Below are positions 21,034 to 32,640 of a stretch of DNA of 64,000 nucleotides, in pieces. Position numbers and translations under genes: made by a program. Positions within the stretch are counted from its first letter, which is position 1, and each line of letters opens with the position of its first letter. Below the pieces are notes generated by a model. The model saw nothing but the letters and a program-made list of their open reading frames with translations, did not search any database and was not told the DNA's origin. Origin of the DNA: Macrobrachium rosenbergii (taxonomy: Eukaryota > Arthropoda > Malacostraca > Decapoda > Palaemonidae); NCBI RefSeq assembly GCF_040412425.1, contig NC_089795.1:84215163-84279162 (forward strand), given 5' to 3'.

Positions 21034-22773
21034 GTGTGCGTGTGTTTGGTAGTTTTTTCTCCTTTGCTTATGTCAGCATATCTGGTGTTCCAATAAATAT
21101 CTCCGTAGTGCCTTTCGTAAATTCGCTCATATACTGTCAACCTCAGCAGTACAACAATATCGAGAATCTTTTGTTTACGTTCATTTATCGTTGTGAATCC
21201 TGTCCTTATTACTTCATGGACTAGGATTTCTCTGCGGTGCCTACATCTTAAGTAATCTGTTAAATTCCCGTTCGGTGGGAAGCATACTTAGTTTTCCTCT
21301 TCGTAGAGCATCCTGCGTTGATTTTATATCCTCGTCATAAATAACACTGAATTGATTCTCAAATACATACTAACTGTTCTCTAAGTCACCTTCCAACATT
21401 GCTGAAGATTCTTAGGAATCGCCTTTTGGTATTCATGTAGCACATTTACCTTTAGCCATGTAACTGACAAATTCATATTTCTAGAAATGTGAAAGAAAAG
21501 CCACTTGTTCAGTAAGGCTATGTGAAATCACATTTAGGTATTCTTGTATTGCACTGTCCTTCCATCTTATACCTGATGAGCTTTGTTCCAGTATAATGAG
21601 GACGTTGTAAACCAATCTAACAAGCTGCTTGTACCTAGTTAATGATACAAGGATACTTTTTTCTTCACACTGAGGCCCACTCAAATTCCATCTTTAGGCT
21701 TCTGTCGCAGGCATAATTACGTGCCGTGTAATGAGCTACGTGGCTAGGAACTACGAAGTTATTATTAAGGCTTCGAAGTAGTCGAAAGTCTTCGGAGTAG
21801 TTTAAAGACTATGAACCTGACGTTCACCTTTCCCACTCAGTATTTTAGTCTTTCAGTGAGGGAATTATAAATGCAAAAGGCGCTGTGTGGCCAGCCGTCT
21901 GGGTTTATACCTGGTGTTCCGCCAGGCGCGATCTCTGTCCCACATTCTTTTGAGGTCAAATATTTCGATGAGTGTAGAGGAATCGCCCGGATGGTTTTTT
22001 TTTTCATTCATTTTAATAATTGTGATGCCGGGGACGTTTTTGTGCGCCGTTTGCGTGCGTTGATTTATTCATCACCGGATGTCTTTTTCTTTCATTGAAT
22101 TTTTTATTACGATTGTAATTGTCAGCCTTTCGCTTCTTGAAACTTCATGATTCTATTAAATGATACTAATTTTTATTACCAATTAATTTGTCATTGTAAT
22201 ACTCTTCGAGTATGTATCATAAATAAGTTGGCTGATGAATGTACTCCTTACTGTAAATTTACGTCCCAACGTTGAAGTGAAAGAGATGAGAAAGAACAAC
22301 TGATTGACCAATGTCTATTAACTGGCGTTATAATAACTACTTTTATAGACGCTATAGACGCGTGATTGATAGATACAATTACAAATTGCCGTTACAGGGA
22401 AAATCTCGTTGACCTCTCTCTCATGTAAACTGCCGTGGAGTGCGAGCAACACATGATTTTTGTTTAACACTGCCCAGTTTCTCAGCAGAAGGAAAGTGAA
22501 TGGGGGGGATTGCGTCCTCAAAATGAGATTTCTAAAACCTCATATAGTTGGATCAGTCAAGGTCGTTTGATTGTTGTCGGTGACGTTCTTTTCATTTTAT
22601 TTTTTCACGAGCCAGGTTCTTTTGTTTAAGAACCAACAACGTTCTGAGTTATGTAGATCTCTCAGATGGGTGGCTTTTTACATTCATTTTGCTGAGTTGC
22701 ATTGTGGTGTGTCTTTGTTGGCGTATGTTGCCTTGGTCTTTCACCCGTCTCCCCCCTCATCTCTGGTTGCGAC

Positions 22774-22777
<4 letters not shown>
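21031..22777. other. Unique sequence, no supported feature
   Basis: About 1.7 kb without arrays. The small local inverted-repeat-like motif GGCTTCGAAGTAGTCGAAAGTC at 21769-21790 is too short to call. Reading frames up to 75 codons are present, none with family character. Confidence 0.55.
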
Positions 22778-22862
<85 letters not shown>

Positions 22863-22912
22863 TATATACATATGAGTATGTATAAATAAATAAATAAATA
22901 TATTTATATATA
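22778..22912. repeat. TA-rich array with (AAAT) segment
   Basis: TA tracts (22778-22826 and 22831-22868, interrupted by CTTATA and AATATA), then (AAAT)4 near 22885-22900. Confidence 0.93.
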
Positions 22913-22941
22913 GCGGTGTGTGTATGTGTATACATTATTAC

Positions 22942-23046
<105 letters not shown>

Positions 23047-23069
23047 TGAATGTATATTTATATAAATGG

Positions 23070-23071
23070 GT

Positions 23072-23140
<69 letters not shown>
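23070..23140. repeat. Compound (AC)n(AT)n microsatellite
   Basis: About 12 AC units, then about 22 TA units. With the preceding arrays this makes a ~360 bp cluster almost wholly of dinucleotides. Confidence 0.96.
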
Positions 23141-23143
<3 letters not shown>

Positions 23144-23199
23144 TTATGCAGTTTTACACATTCATTTGTCCCATACATCTAAGGGCTCCCTTATACTCG

Positions 23200-23202
<3 letters not shown>

Positions 23203-23274
<72 letters not shown>

Positions 23275-23285
23275 CTCTCTCTCTC
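23203..23285. repeat. (CT)n microsatellite
   Basis: About 33 CT units, an ATTTT interruption, then about five more. Confidence 0.97.
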
Positions 23286-24214
23286 AACGCTCACATCCAA
23301 TCAGAGCATTGTACATTTTTATATTTGACAAACGATTCGCAACTTAAAACCTCCTTTGTGTCGTACATTCCTTCATTCCTTTGTTGGGCGCCCCTGACAT
23401 TTGCCTCCTCACCTCTATCAAGTCCTCTTAACTCCTGATTTTCACAGCCTTGTTTCCTTCATTCTTCTCCTTCTTTCCCCTTCGGTATGTACACCTGGGA
23501 AACTCAGCCGCGCCAGAAGAGCTTTCACATCTCCAGCTGACATATCTTTCCCAAAATTTTCAATGCCTCAGATACTCCAAGGCCGACCGTGTTCTACTCG
23601 TATTATTTTGCCCAAGATTTTCGCTGTGAAAAATTCCAGACCATGCAGTGGTAACGGTTGTGCTTTTAATTTCATCAAAAAGAACAAAAATTCTCAAATC
23701 GAAATCGCCGTAACCTGCGACGCCCAAAATTATGGTTCTCCGATATTCAAGTCGAAGTTAAATTTATGGAAACCCTAACTGTCAGAACCTCGTTATTAAT
23801 TTTCTTTAGAAAGCTTCAGGACCCACATCTTCCAGAATAACTGATGTCTCTGCAGTTTCCCTCTGGAAGCTGAATTTTAGAATAAGACTTCAGACGATTT
23901 TCAGTTCCATTTTTCTCGTGGGGTCATGTAACAAGCGAAAGGTTCATTGTATTTCTTAACCTCTACCGCCAAGCTTTGGAATTCTCTCCCTCCCCCGCTT
24001 CTGTATTTTAGTAACTCCTGGAATCTAATCTCTTTTAAGCATAGGTCTGTTGCATATTTCGAGGTTGTGTCCCCTACATTTTCTTTTTCCGTTTCTTTTC
24101 TTCGTAAAATCGGAGCTACGCCGAGGAATTAAGTCACTTTATATAAGGATAGCAGGAGATAATTTTATTGGGTTAAAATCATAATCTTACAAGTAAATTC
24201 TATTTTTCATAACT

Positions 24215-24299
24215 ATACAAACCTGATGTCCTTTACATTAGGAATTACTTCCAGCTCCGCTGAAAGTAATTCCTAATGTAAAGGACCGGCGGTTTGTAT
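24215..24299. mobile_element. Short foldback element
   Basis: The left arm (24215-24255, ATACAAACCTGATGTCCTTT...) pairs with the right arm (24259-24299, ...AAAGGACCGGCGGTTTGTAT) across a 3-base centre, with only about four mismatches. The full transcript would fold into a ~41 bp hairpin. Consistent with a palindromic MITE or the end of a larger foldback element. Confidence 0.85.
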
Positions 24300-24880
24300 A
24301 TCGTGTCGGAACAAATGCCCTTATGCTGGTACAAGATTTAGCAATTTTGAATAGTCCGTGTATATTAACATCAATCGGTCCTTTGTATGAAGGTAAAACC
24401 AGTGCGGACTTCTAACCAAGGAATGAGAATGATTAAAAGGGTCTTTACGCGTGGTATCCTTTCTCTCCTCCATCCATCCATCCACCTCTTCTCCGCCGCC
24501 ACGTTAAAGATTCCGTTCTCACGACCTTTGCGTCTTGGCTTCCTGTAATCAGGCGCTTTTGAAGGCTTGTAAAAACAACTCAATTATGACGAGACCTCCT
24601 TCTCCTCCTCCTCCCTCGTTCAAGAGCTCTCCTTGCGGTAAACCAATTTTACGACCGTGTTATAGTCGACTGGCTTCTCCTTCTGCTCCAAGGGCTGCTG
24701 CTGCTGCTGCTGTATCTGCTTAATAGTTCCCTTTATACCTTTTGTCCCTGCTTAGGGTTATTCCGTACTGCTTGGATAATTGTTTTTCTTTCTCACTTGC
24801 TTTATTAGTTTTATTTTTATCCCTATCAAAAATTTTACCTGATCTGTCTCTCACTCCGGTATCTCTGCGCTTGCAAGGTT

Positions 24881-24881
<1 letters not shown>

Positions 24882-24927
<46 letters not shown>
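24882..24927. repeat. (CT)n microsatellite
   Basis: About 23 units. Confidence 0.97.
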
Positions 24928-24929
<2 letters not shown>

Positions 24930-25253
24930 GTGTGAGTAATCTGTCCATCAACTAAATTGTCTGTCTGTCAGTCTCATGAATGCTATTTCCATTGCAGTAT
25001 TTATTAGCAATTTTGATTCGGATGATTACAATATTTTTTACGATAGTTGGCGATTATGAGACATATTTACTTTGTCAGATAACTAGTCTAATTACTGTGT
25101 TAGTTGCTTATTTTGCGTTGTTGAACTGATTGAATTATGGCAGTAATTATAGAAATTATTGTTTATTTACATCAATTTGTCTTGAAATGTGTTGCTGATC
25201 AGTATTTGGCGTAAGTGGTATAAGATTATGTGCATACCTCTAGTCAGTTTTAA

Positions 25254-25281
25254 TACACACACACACATATATATATATATA

Positions 25282-25359
<78 letters not shown>

Positions 25360-25421
25360 TATACATACATGCATACATACATACGTATATATGTGTGTAG
25401 TGTGTGTGTGTGTGTGTGTGG
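25254..25421. repeat. Compound (AC)n(TA)n(TACA)n(TG)n array
   Basis: ACACAC, a TA tract of about 87 bp with one ATAATTAT interruption, then ATACATACATGCATACATAC, then (TG) at about 25395-25421. The outer AC and TG ends make the array partly self-complementary. Confidence 0.95.
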
Positions 25422-26664
25422 GTCAAGAAACTAACAAGAAACGATCTGATTTTCAATATCTCAACTTCCGGGTGATGGAATCGACTAAAAAGCATCCAGA
25501 TGTTCATAAGTGATTACGACATCTCGATAATGCAAATTACTCACAACACATATACGTAGCGATATCAGATTTTAAGTGTCTAGAATTTCGAATATCCTTT
25601 TAACACTGGATAACAAGTATTACGACACGGGGGCACATTCCGTCAAAGAAAGAAAGGAAAGCACGTATTGATGACAGCCTCACCCACAGTTGAGTGATCC
25701 CGGCGCCTGTCAGTGATGCAGTTTCATGATCAGCGAGTCGTTGTCCTCCCTTTTCCTCACATTTTCCAACCTGTTGTCCTTCGATACACGTGGCCAGATT
25801 GGAAAACTCTTATTTTTTCGCTGTTCATTGCTGACATTTCTGGCATTGCATTGTGGGTTTTCCGGTGTTGTTTTAATTCGGTGTTCTTATAGTGTAAATA
25901 GATTTTTCCTATGTTGCTTATGGTGTCTAAAGGGTAGATATTTTTCCTTCGATGTTCGTCTAGAGGAAAAATATTTTTTACATCGTTGCTTTTGGTTTCA
26001 AATGCTTAGGTGGTTATTGCTTTAGTGTTTATGAAATCTGAAAAGGAGATATTTTGCCTTCGTAGCTTGTGGAGTCTTATTAATAGATAATTTTGCTCCT
26101 CATTACTTGTACAGTCTTCAGTGTAGCTTATTTCCATACAGAACTGCATGGGCGGAACCGTAACGCCCCAAACTAGCCCAGAGCCGAAGGAGAGGCATAA
26201 AGAATGTTTGGGAATGATAATGGAGGGATGGGTGGGGTTGGTTGTAAGTCGCGGAAAACCGAAGCTATAGAAGAATTCCAAAATCTGAGGGTAGAAGTGG
26301 AGAAAGCCACCGAACGTGCAATCTGAGCTGTAATTATTTTCGAAGGAGTGAATGTGGGAAGTGGTAGTTTGGATGGTGTTACGAAGCCTCCTGAAAAGAG
26401 ATGAAGTCCTTTGCTTTGAATTTACTTTTATATTTTCTGTAATGTGAAATGATTGACAAATTGTCTGGTTCCAGTTTACATTTTTGTTTTAGGCTTTTGC
26501 AATGTTTATAGGTTTCTGTTTATATTCTTTCACAATGTATTGTAAGGATCATTCAGTCAGTGTTCCATTTAATTTGATTTTGATGTAAATTAATGTGTGC
26601 TGAATTGTTTTGTTTTTACTTTTTGTTTTAAACCCTTGTTTTTTTACTAGAGGTAAGAAAACCT
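25422..26664. other. Unique sequence, no supported feature
   Basis: About 1.2 kb, T-rich in its second half, with no arrays and no coding segment recognised. Confidence 0.55.
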
Positions 26665-26693
26665 AATAAACCGTTTTCTTAAAACGGTTTATT
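26665..26693. repeat. Perfect 13 bp stem / 3-base loop hairpin
   Basis: AATAAACCGTTTT and AAAACGGTTTATT around CTT. It includes an AATAAA hexamer on both strands, because the stem is symmetric. It may be the core of a decayed palindromic element; a role in 3' end formation is only a possibility. Confidence 0.75.
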
Positions 26694-26934
26694 TCCTCCT
26701 GTCTTCGTTTTGATTTTTTTCCCTCTTAAATGTTAAGAACGTGACAAGTCTCGCATTCGTGACATTGTTATGTAATTAGAAGAAAAAATGATTTGCTGGT
26801 TTTTTCTTTTTTCTTTTTAGCTTAAATCGTCATTCTGCCAGCAATGGTCCTTACCCCATGGTGGCCGTAAGGTGTGGTGAGGTGTTAAAACGAATATTAT
26901 ACCTTGTGTTGACGCCTTGACTCAGTCGGCCAAA

Positions 26935-26935
<1 letters not shown>

Positions 26936-26986
<51 letters not shown>
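26936..26986. repeat. (ATT)n microsatellite
   Basis: About 16 triplets. Downstream flank: CAGAAGATGAACCCTATTC, then CACGGGGGCCATTGACTTGA. This flank recurs after the (ATT)n at 28016-28045. Confidence 0.97.
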
Positions 26987-26989
<3 letters not shown>

Positions 26990-27426
26990 AAGATGAACCC
27001 TATTCATATGAATCAAACCCACGGGGGCCATTGACTTGAAATTCAAGCTTCCAAAGAATATGGCATGAGGAGGTAAGAGAAGGTAAAGGGGAATACGGAA
27101 AGAAGAAATTTAACTTAGTAAAAAGAAAGAAAAAGTAAATAAATAAATTAAGAATAGATAAAAAAAATTAATAAAATGCAAGGAAAACAACACTAGGGTA
27201 GCGAGCGAAGACGAGTGTCTTATCGCAAAAGGGAGCCTCTGTTTTCTGTGTATGTCAGCCTCCGTGAGAATTGTGGTTTTGCTCTCATTTCCTGCTGCTT
27301 GCAAGTCACACAAACACACATGGAGTGTTTAGATGCACGCATGTGATCGTTTGTTCAGACCTTTCCGCTTGATGCAAGCAATGCAGTCACGTGTACCTAG
27401 GGAAACGTGTAAAGAGAGAATAATTC

Positions 27427-27431
<5 letters not shown>

Positions 27432-27490
<59 letters not shown>
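27432..27490. repeat. (TA)n microsatellite
   Basis: About 29 units. Confidence 0.97.
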
Positions 27491-27495
<5 letters not shown>

Positions 27496-27942
27496 CAGTA
27501 TGTAATATACATATAAACTTGCAGGGAGAGGGAAGAGAGACAGAGAGAAAATTATATTTTTGCACATGATATCTAATTACAGGTAAAGAAAAAGAGTGTT
27601 GCAATGATCTTATGAGAGATTGAGAGAGAGAGTGTATTGTTTTACAATCTCTGTGTGAAGACCGACGGGATGGGCATTTCTGTGACATCATCTAGCCCAC
27701 GCCTGACGGAAACAGGGAAGAGAATCGTGGAAGAGAAAAGGATTATGTGGTAACCAGTTTTCTGTGCCTGGTGCAGGAGGCAAGAACCTCCCATTAATGT
27801 TTTTGCACGAGAGATGAGATGCTAAGTTTTATACCTTTCTTCCCCCTCCACTCCCAACGTGGGACGAGAGTAACGAGAATCAACTGGAATCATTAAACTC
27901 ATTTTGCTGGATAATCACAAACACGAAACCACTTCGAAGGTC

Positions 27943-27947
27943 ATTAT

Positions 27948-27989
<42 letters not shown>

Positions 27990-28016
27990 TATTATTAATA
28001 TTGTGTGTATTTTTAA

Positions 28017-28045
<29 letters not shown>
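27943..28045. repeat. Converging (AAT)n ... (ATT)n arrays
   Basis: (AAT)n (27949-27989) is followed by a 26-base spacer and (ATT)n (28016-28045). The arrays are complementary and could pair as a hairpin. The 3' flank (AGAAGATTAACCCT, then CCACAGGGGCCATTGACTTG) is a diverged copy of that at 26987-27035, so the microsatellite appears to be part of a dispersed element. Confidence 0.9.
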
Positions 28046-28047
<2 letters not shown>

Positions 28048-28147
28048 ATTCAGAGAAGATTAACCCTGGTCGTATAGGACAAGCCACAGGGGCCATTGAC
28101 TTGAAATGAAAGCTTCAAAGTCTTGAATAAATTACTTGGCGAAAATG

Positions 28148-28485
28148 TGGAGAGAGAGAGAGAGAGAGGATCACTCTAAATACTGAATTAATCAGTAGAC
28201 TTATGTGATCAATGTAGCGAAAATATGAATCTCTCTCATAAAAGAATGAGAGAGAGAGAGAGAGCGAGATCCATTCCTAAATATTCAATTGGTCATTAGA
28301 CTTATATGATCACTGTAGCGAACATATGAATCTCATAAAATAATAAGAGAAGATGAGGCCTATCCATTCCTAAATATTGAATTAATCATTAGACTTATAT
28401 GATCACTGTAGCAAAAATATTAATCTCTCATAAGAATGAAAATTCTTAAATGTTGAAATCGTCATTGGACCTAAATGATCAGTAT
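28148..28485. repeat. ~100 bp minisatellite, about 3.5 units with GA tails
   Basis: Each unit reads ATTCCTAAATATTxAATT, then AATCATTAGACTTATATGAT, then CACTGTAGCGAAxATATGAAT, then CTCTCATAA, and the first two end in (GA)n. Units begin near 28171, 28269, 28362 and 28440 (last partial). The GA tails shrink along the array from unit 1 to unit 3. Confidence 0.85.
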
Positions 28486-28489
28486 CGGT

Positions 28490-29031
28490 GTGACTGCGGT
28501 CAAAGAGTCTTGAAAGTATTGCCACCCAGCACATAAAAAGAAGCATAGCAACATCATTTAGGGAAGATAGAAAGAAAAAAAAGATTAAATTATGTCACTG
28601 GCTTTCAAGGCCTGCAGCCAAGCGATATATGTGCGAGTAAATGTTAGAAAACATTCTGAACTTAGAAGCGTTCTATATGAGGCTTGAAAAAGTAAGGACT
28701 GTTCTTTGAATTTTGAATTTTTGTGTAAGTAATAAGTTATTAAGATTATGTAAGTTCATTTTCTTTTTAAAGCACAGTTTGTAACTATACCTAATAAATT
28801 TCTTGCATTAATTTCGTGGTCTGGATTATCGATGCAGAATATAACTGTATATAGGAGCAGCGAAGACGACTAAGAATGTTAACAGAACGCAAGTAAGACT
28901 TGCTTTTCTCCCCTGAATATTTGATGTCATGCAAAACAGAAATCAGTCATTCTGTAACACAAAACGCGGCTGGAAAAAGAGTCGGGTAACGGTAACGCTA
29001 TAAAATTAGTGACTAGATTATACCTTTTATT

Positions 29032-29044
<13 letters not shown>
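28490..29044. other. Unique sequence, no supported feature
   Basis: AT-rich, without arrays or coding segments that I can support. Confidence 0.55.
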
Positions 29045-29113
<69 letters not shown>

Positions 29114-29200
29114 ATAATATATATATATATAATATTTTATATATATATTTATATTATATGTATATATATTTATATATATATGTATTTAATATATGTATAT
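29045..29200. repeat. Compound (TA)n(TG)n array plus degenerate TA
   Basis: TA (29045-29088), TG (29089-29112), then ATATATTTATAT variants to about 29200. Confidence 0.95.
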
Positions 29201-29575
29201 ACATATATACATTATATACTTACTCCTTTATTTTTTTCTGTATTTCAGTATACCTACTTTCTCTAGGCTCTATTGTCATAATTGTTCATATATGTGCATT
29301 CTGAGAAATAATGGTAAAAAAGATTGATGCTTACAGTGCATGACATCACATCCACAACAGTAATGAAACCCAAATGAAATAAAAATGTGATGTTTAGCGT
29401 GTCATGTGATCATGTGGTCTTCAGAGCTCGACCCCATTATAGCAACCGGGTGGCCTGGCTCTCAGGGAGGGTGGGGGACTGTGTCATATTCCATGGGAGG
29501 AGGTGGGTGTTCGGGTGTTACAAGGAGGAAGGGGGTGGGAACGGTCGAAAGGGCCTGAGAAGAAATCTTGAGCCA

Positions 29576-29576
<1 letters not shown>

Positions 29577-29635
<59 letters not shown>
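29577..29635. repeat. (CT)n microsatellite
   Basis: About 29 units; lies directly before the first copy of a duplicated 83 bp segment. Confidence 0.97.
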
Positions 29636-29638
<3 letters not shown>

Positions 29639-29713
29639 TTATCCTTTTTATCTAAAAAGTCTCCAGGTACAAATTTTCCCAATCAAGACATTCTCGTCGT
29701 CTTGATTGCCAGC

Positions 29714-29744
<31 letters not shown>

Positions 29745-29866
29745 TATCCGTTTTTATCGTACAAGTCTCCAGGTACATATTTTCCCTATCAAGACATTCT
29801 CGTTGTCTTAATTGCCAGCATCTTCTTCTTCTTCTTCTTCTTCTTCTTCTTCTTCTTCTTCTTCTT

Positions 29867-29896
<30 letters not shown>
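29636..29896. repeat. Tandem duplication with (CT)n and (TTC)n tails
   Basis: The segment from TTATCC-TTTTTATC to TTGCCAGCATCTTCT occurs at about 29637-29718 and again at about 29743-29825, roughly 90% identical. The first copy is followed by (CT)n to 29744; the second by about 25 TTC triplets to 29896. Each copy includes GTCTCCAGGTACA and ATCAAGACATTCTCGT. Confidence 0.9.
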
Positions 29897-29897
<1 letters not shown>

Positions 29898-30389
29898 TTT
29901 TTGTATAGGACAGAGTAAGAAATATATGTGTAGTTTTAACAATATACCGATTATTTACACACAAGAAAAAAGGGGTCTTATTCTACCCTCATCTTTAAAG
30001 AACGTGATTATTCTCTATTATCTTTGTTGTTATTACTGTTGTTTTCTTGGGTTGCTATATTTCCTCTCTTGCTTATTTATTCCCATTATGGTCGATGTTT
30101 TTTTTTCCTTTATTCCTCACTGTGTCAGCAATAAAGTGAGTTAATATTCGTTTTTGTACACCAACAAGATTAACAGTCTCATCATTAATATTTACGTTAT
30201 TTAACCCGTTCATATTTTCTTTAAAAGTTTCCCCAATTAACAGTAAGCTTGGAGAATTTGTTGAAGTTATTGTTGATTTGTTCCATACTGTTGACCTTAT
30301 TACTATAGTACTCCCTAAAGGTCCATGTTTGGTATATGTTTGTTTTACTTGTTACTGACTTGAAATATTAGTTCCATTCGGCTTAGGCG

Positions 30390-30556
30390 TCCTTGAAAAT
30401 CATCACCTTAAATTATCATCGTTGTTTCAGTTGTTTATCATCCGTCACATCATCATAAATATCACCACCACATCCATTAACGTCCGAATCCCTTACACCT
30501 CTCTGTGTGGTCAAGGATATCACCATCATCACCACTGTCATCATCATCATCAATAT
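30390..30556. repeat. Imperfect (ATC/ACC)n-rich block
   Basis: CATCAC/ATCATC-rich, low-complexity stretch with many substitutions; the purest part is at 30535-30553. Confidence 0.6.
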
Positions 30557-30720
30557 TATGTATGGAGATTCCTCCCTTTTGTTTGTTGACAGATTAAATG
30601 TAATTGTACATTGTAGGCAATAATTCGTTTTGTTTTTCTTCTAAGTTTGATTAAGTCATTCAAAATGAAATTCACGGTACGAAGAGTCGATGAAGTAAAG
30701 TGAACCCTTAAGATCAACCT

Positions 30721-30722
<2 letters not shown>

Positions 30723-30756
<34 letters not shown>
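30723..30756. repeat. (GA)n microsatellite
   Basis: About 17 units. Confidence 0.97.
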
Positions 30757-30758
<2 letters not shown>

Positions 30759-31479
30759 AAAGAGTTAAAGGCCTCATCATTTCTAGTGTCTCGAGTCTCA
30801 GAAGTTTATGATTTTTTAGTCGTTGTATAAAACACTTGGGTGGAGAAGTTACCTTTTACACTGAAATTACTCTTTAACGGCCACACACTTGTAACTTTTT
30901 TTTTTTATGGCTGCTCACCCCGACCATTCTGTGATAGACTGCGTTTCCTTTGACACTATAAGTCATTTACTAGTTTCCCAGAGTACCTTCCCTTTTGGAA
31001 TGCTGTGCTGGTAACTATCCTCTTATTGTGAGACCTCAGAGTTGTTTTCAGAATAGTCTGTATTTCCAATTTTACTGAAGAAGCTGGACTTTTTATAAAT
31101 ATATATTAACATCATAAATTGGTACTGAAAACACTGCTCTTCAGTATGTCACAATTAAACATGGATCCAGACATATTTGTGTAACGCTAAACGAGTCGAA
31201 GTCAGCTAGATGTCCCCTTCTCTTTTAGTTATTTTTTTCTGTTGTTTTTCAATTATTTCATCCTCCGTTGTCATTTGAATAATGATTTTTAGCATAGGAG
31301 TTGGAAATTCTGACACTGAAACCTTAGTATAGATTTGTACGCGATAATGGAACCTAGGATATTATTATAGCAAGGATTCGTGGGAGAGAAAATACCATGA
31401 TTAGGGCCCCCTGAAACAACAAGGCTTCTTATGCCTCTCAATGAGGTATTCTTTCTTTTACGTCATTGTCTGATTGATT

Positions 31480-31960
31480 GGTTTCTGTTATCCGGCGCTG
31501 CGGCAGGGTCTGAAACCCAAGAGACGTGGCCGGAGAAGAGTCAGTGTGTGAGGTGGGGGGTGGGGGAGGAATGTGGGAAGGACGGTCGGTCGGGTCCCAT
31601 CTCTGTTGCGGTCGTTTTGCGGGGCTGGTAAAATTGGGGTCGCCGAACTCGTACGTCCGGATGGGTCGAGTAATGACCGACCGTTTGCGACCACCAGCCT
31701 ACCTACTTACCTACCTACCAACCACCCACCACCCTCCCGGTCGATCTTCTACAGCTCACGGCTGTAGGTAAACTCCTGCCCACACACTCGTCGGTCGAGT
31801 TTCTTTTGCGCCCATTTTTGAGGTCAAGGTCACCGCTACCATGAGGCTCAAGCCTGTTGTCGGTAATTGGGGCATGTCCCTTCGTGGGCAGACGCTTTGC
31901 GGGCTGCCCTTGAGCAAGAGCCCGTGCCTGCGTAAGGCTGGCTTAGTCTAAAACGGACCG
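31480..31960. other. GC- and CpG-elevated island, unassigned
   Basis: Markedly richer in GC and CG dinucleotides than the rest of the window. It includes a G-run (GGTGGGGGGTGGGGGAGG, near 31550), GACGGTCGGTCGGG, a (CTAC)-rich patch (31698-31722) and AGGTCAAGGTCA at 31821-31832. No splice-consistent exon was identified. It may be a regulatory island, an undetected first exon, or an old GC-rich mobile element. Confidence 0.35.
31821..31832 (+). promoter_or_regulatory. Nuclear-receptor-type AGGTCA direct repeat (DR0)
   Basis: Two abutting AGGTCA half-sites; the junction also spells TCAAGGTCA, the extended half-site bound by FTZ-F1/SF-1/ERR-class receptors. It sits in the CpG-elevated island. 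A 9-mer match is not rare in 64 kb, so function is only a suggestion. Confidence 0.25.
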
Positions 31961-32333
31961 GTGGGAATTCATTCTTAGTAAGAAAACTGGGAAGTTTATG
32001 GTTAATAATAATATACTTTCTTTAAGATCACTGCAAAATGATAAAAAGTATTCCCATTTGAGATGTATTTTACAATTTTGAAAATTAATTTAAAGCTATG
32101 TAGCTCCTTTTTTTTTAATGATAATGAAGCCGGGGTATAATATAGTCTAATCTTTATAAAAACATATTTGTAGAATAGTAATTATGAGGGTATTAAAGAT
32201 TATAATTATCATAATAGAGATAATAGTATAATAATAATAGCAGCCACTCTGTGTTTTCATTCCACTTTCTAATATTTGATAACAATCAGAAAATTAGATC
32301 CTTCTTCGTTTCCACAACAGCTCTCACCTTCCA

Positions 32334-32640
32334 TCCCCATAGTGGGTAGTGCCGTTAGTGCACCTAACGCGGTGCACTGTAGGCATCACTTAAGGGTCTT
32401 TGCAGCGTCCCTTCGGCCCCTAGCTGCAATCTCCTTCAGTCCTTTTGCTGTACCTCCGTTCTTATTCTCTTTCTTCTGTCTGACTTTCCACCCTCTCTAA
32501 CAATTGTTTCATTGCGCAACCGCTGGGTGTTTCTCCTCTTACACCTTTCATACCATCTTACTGTCAATTTTTGTTTCAGTGCTGAATGACCTCATAGGTC
32601 CCAGCGCTTAGCCTTTGGTCTAATTTCTATATTCTATTCT
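32334..32640 (+). mobile_element. SINE-like family copy 3
   Basis: Full-length: GTAGTGCCGTTAGTGCACCT head, GCGGTGCACTGTAGGCATCA, CCCTTCGGCCCCTAGCTGCA, CAG at 32577-32579 (TTTTTGTTTCAG), TGCTGAATGACCTCATAGGT, and tail TTTCTATATTCTATTCTTC. The acceptor-like tract has one purine more than in copy 1. Confidence 0.87.

Noticed and set aside
29683..29964. Poly-Arg, poly-Leu, poly-Phe and poly-Ser frames
   Set aside because: Six-frame readings of the TTC array.
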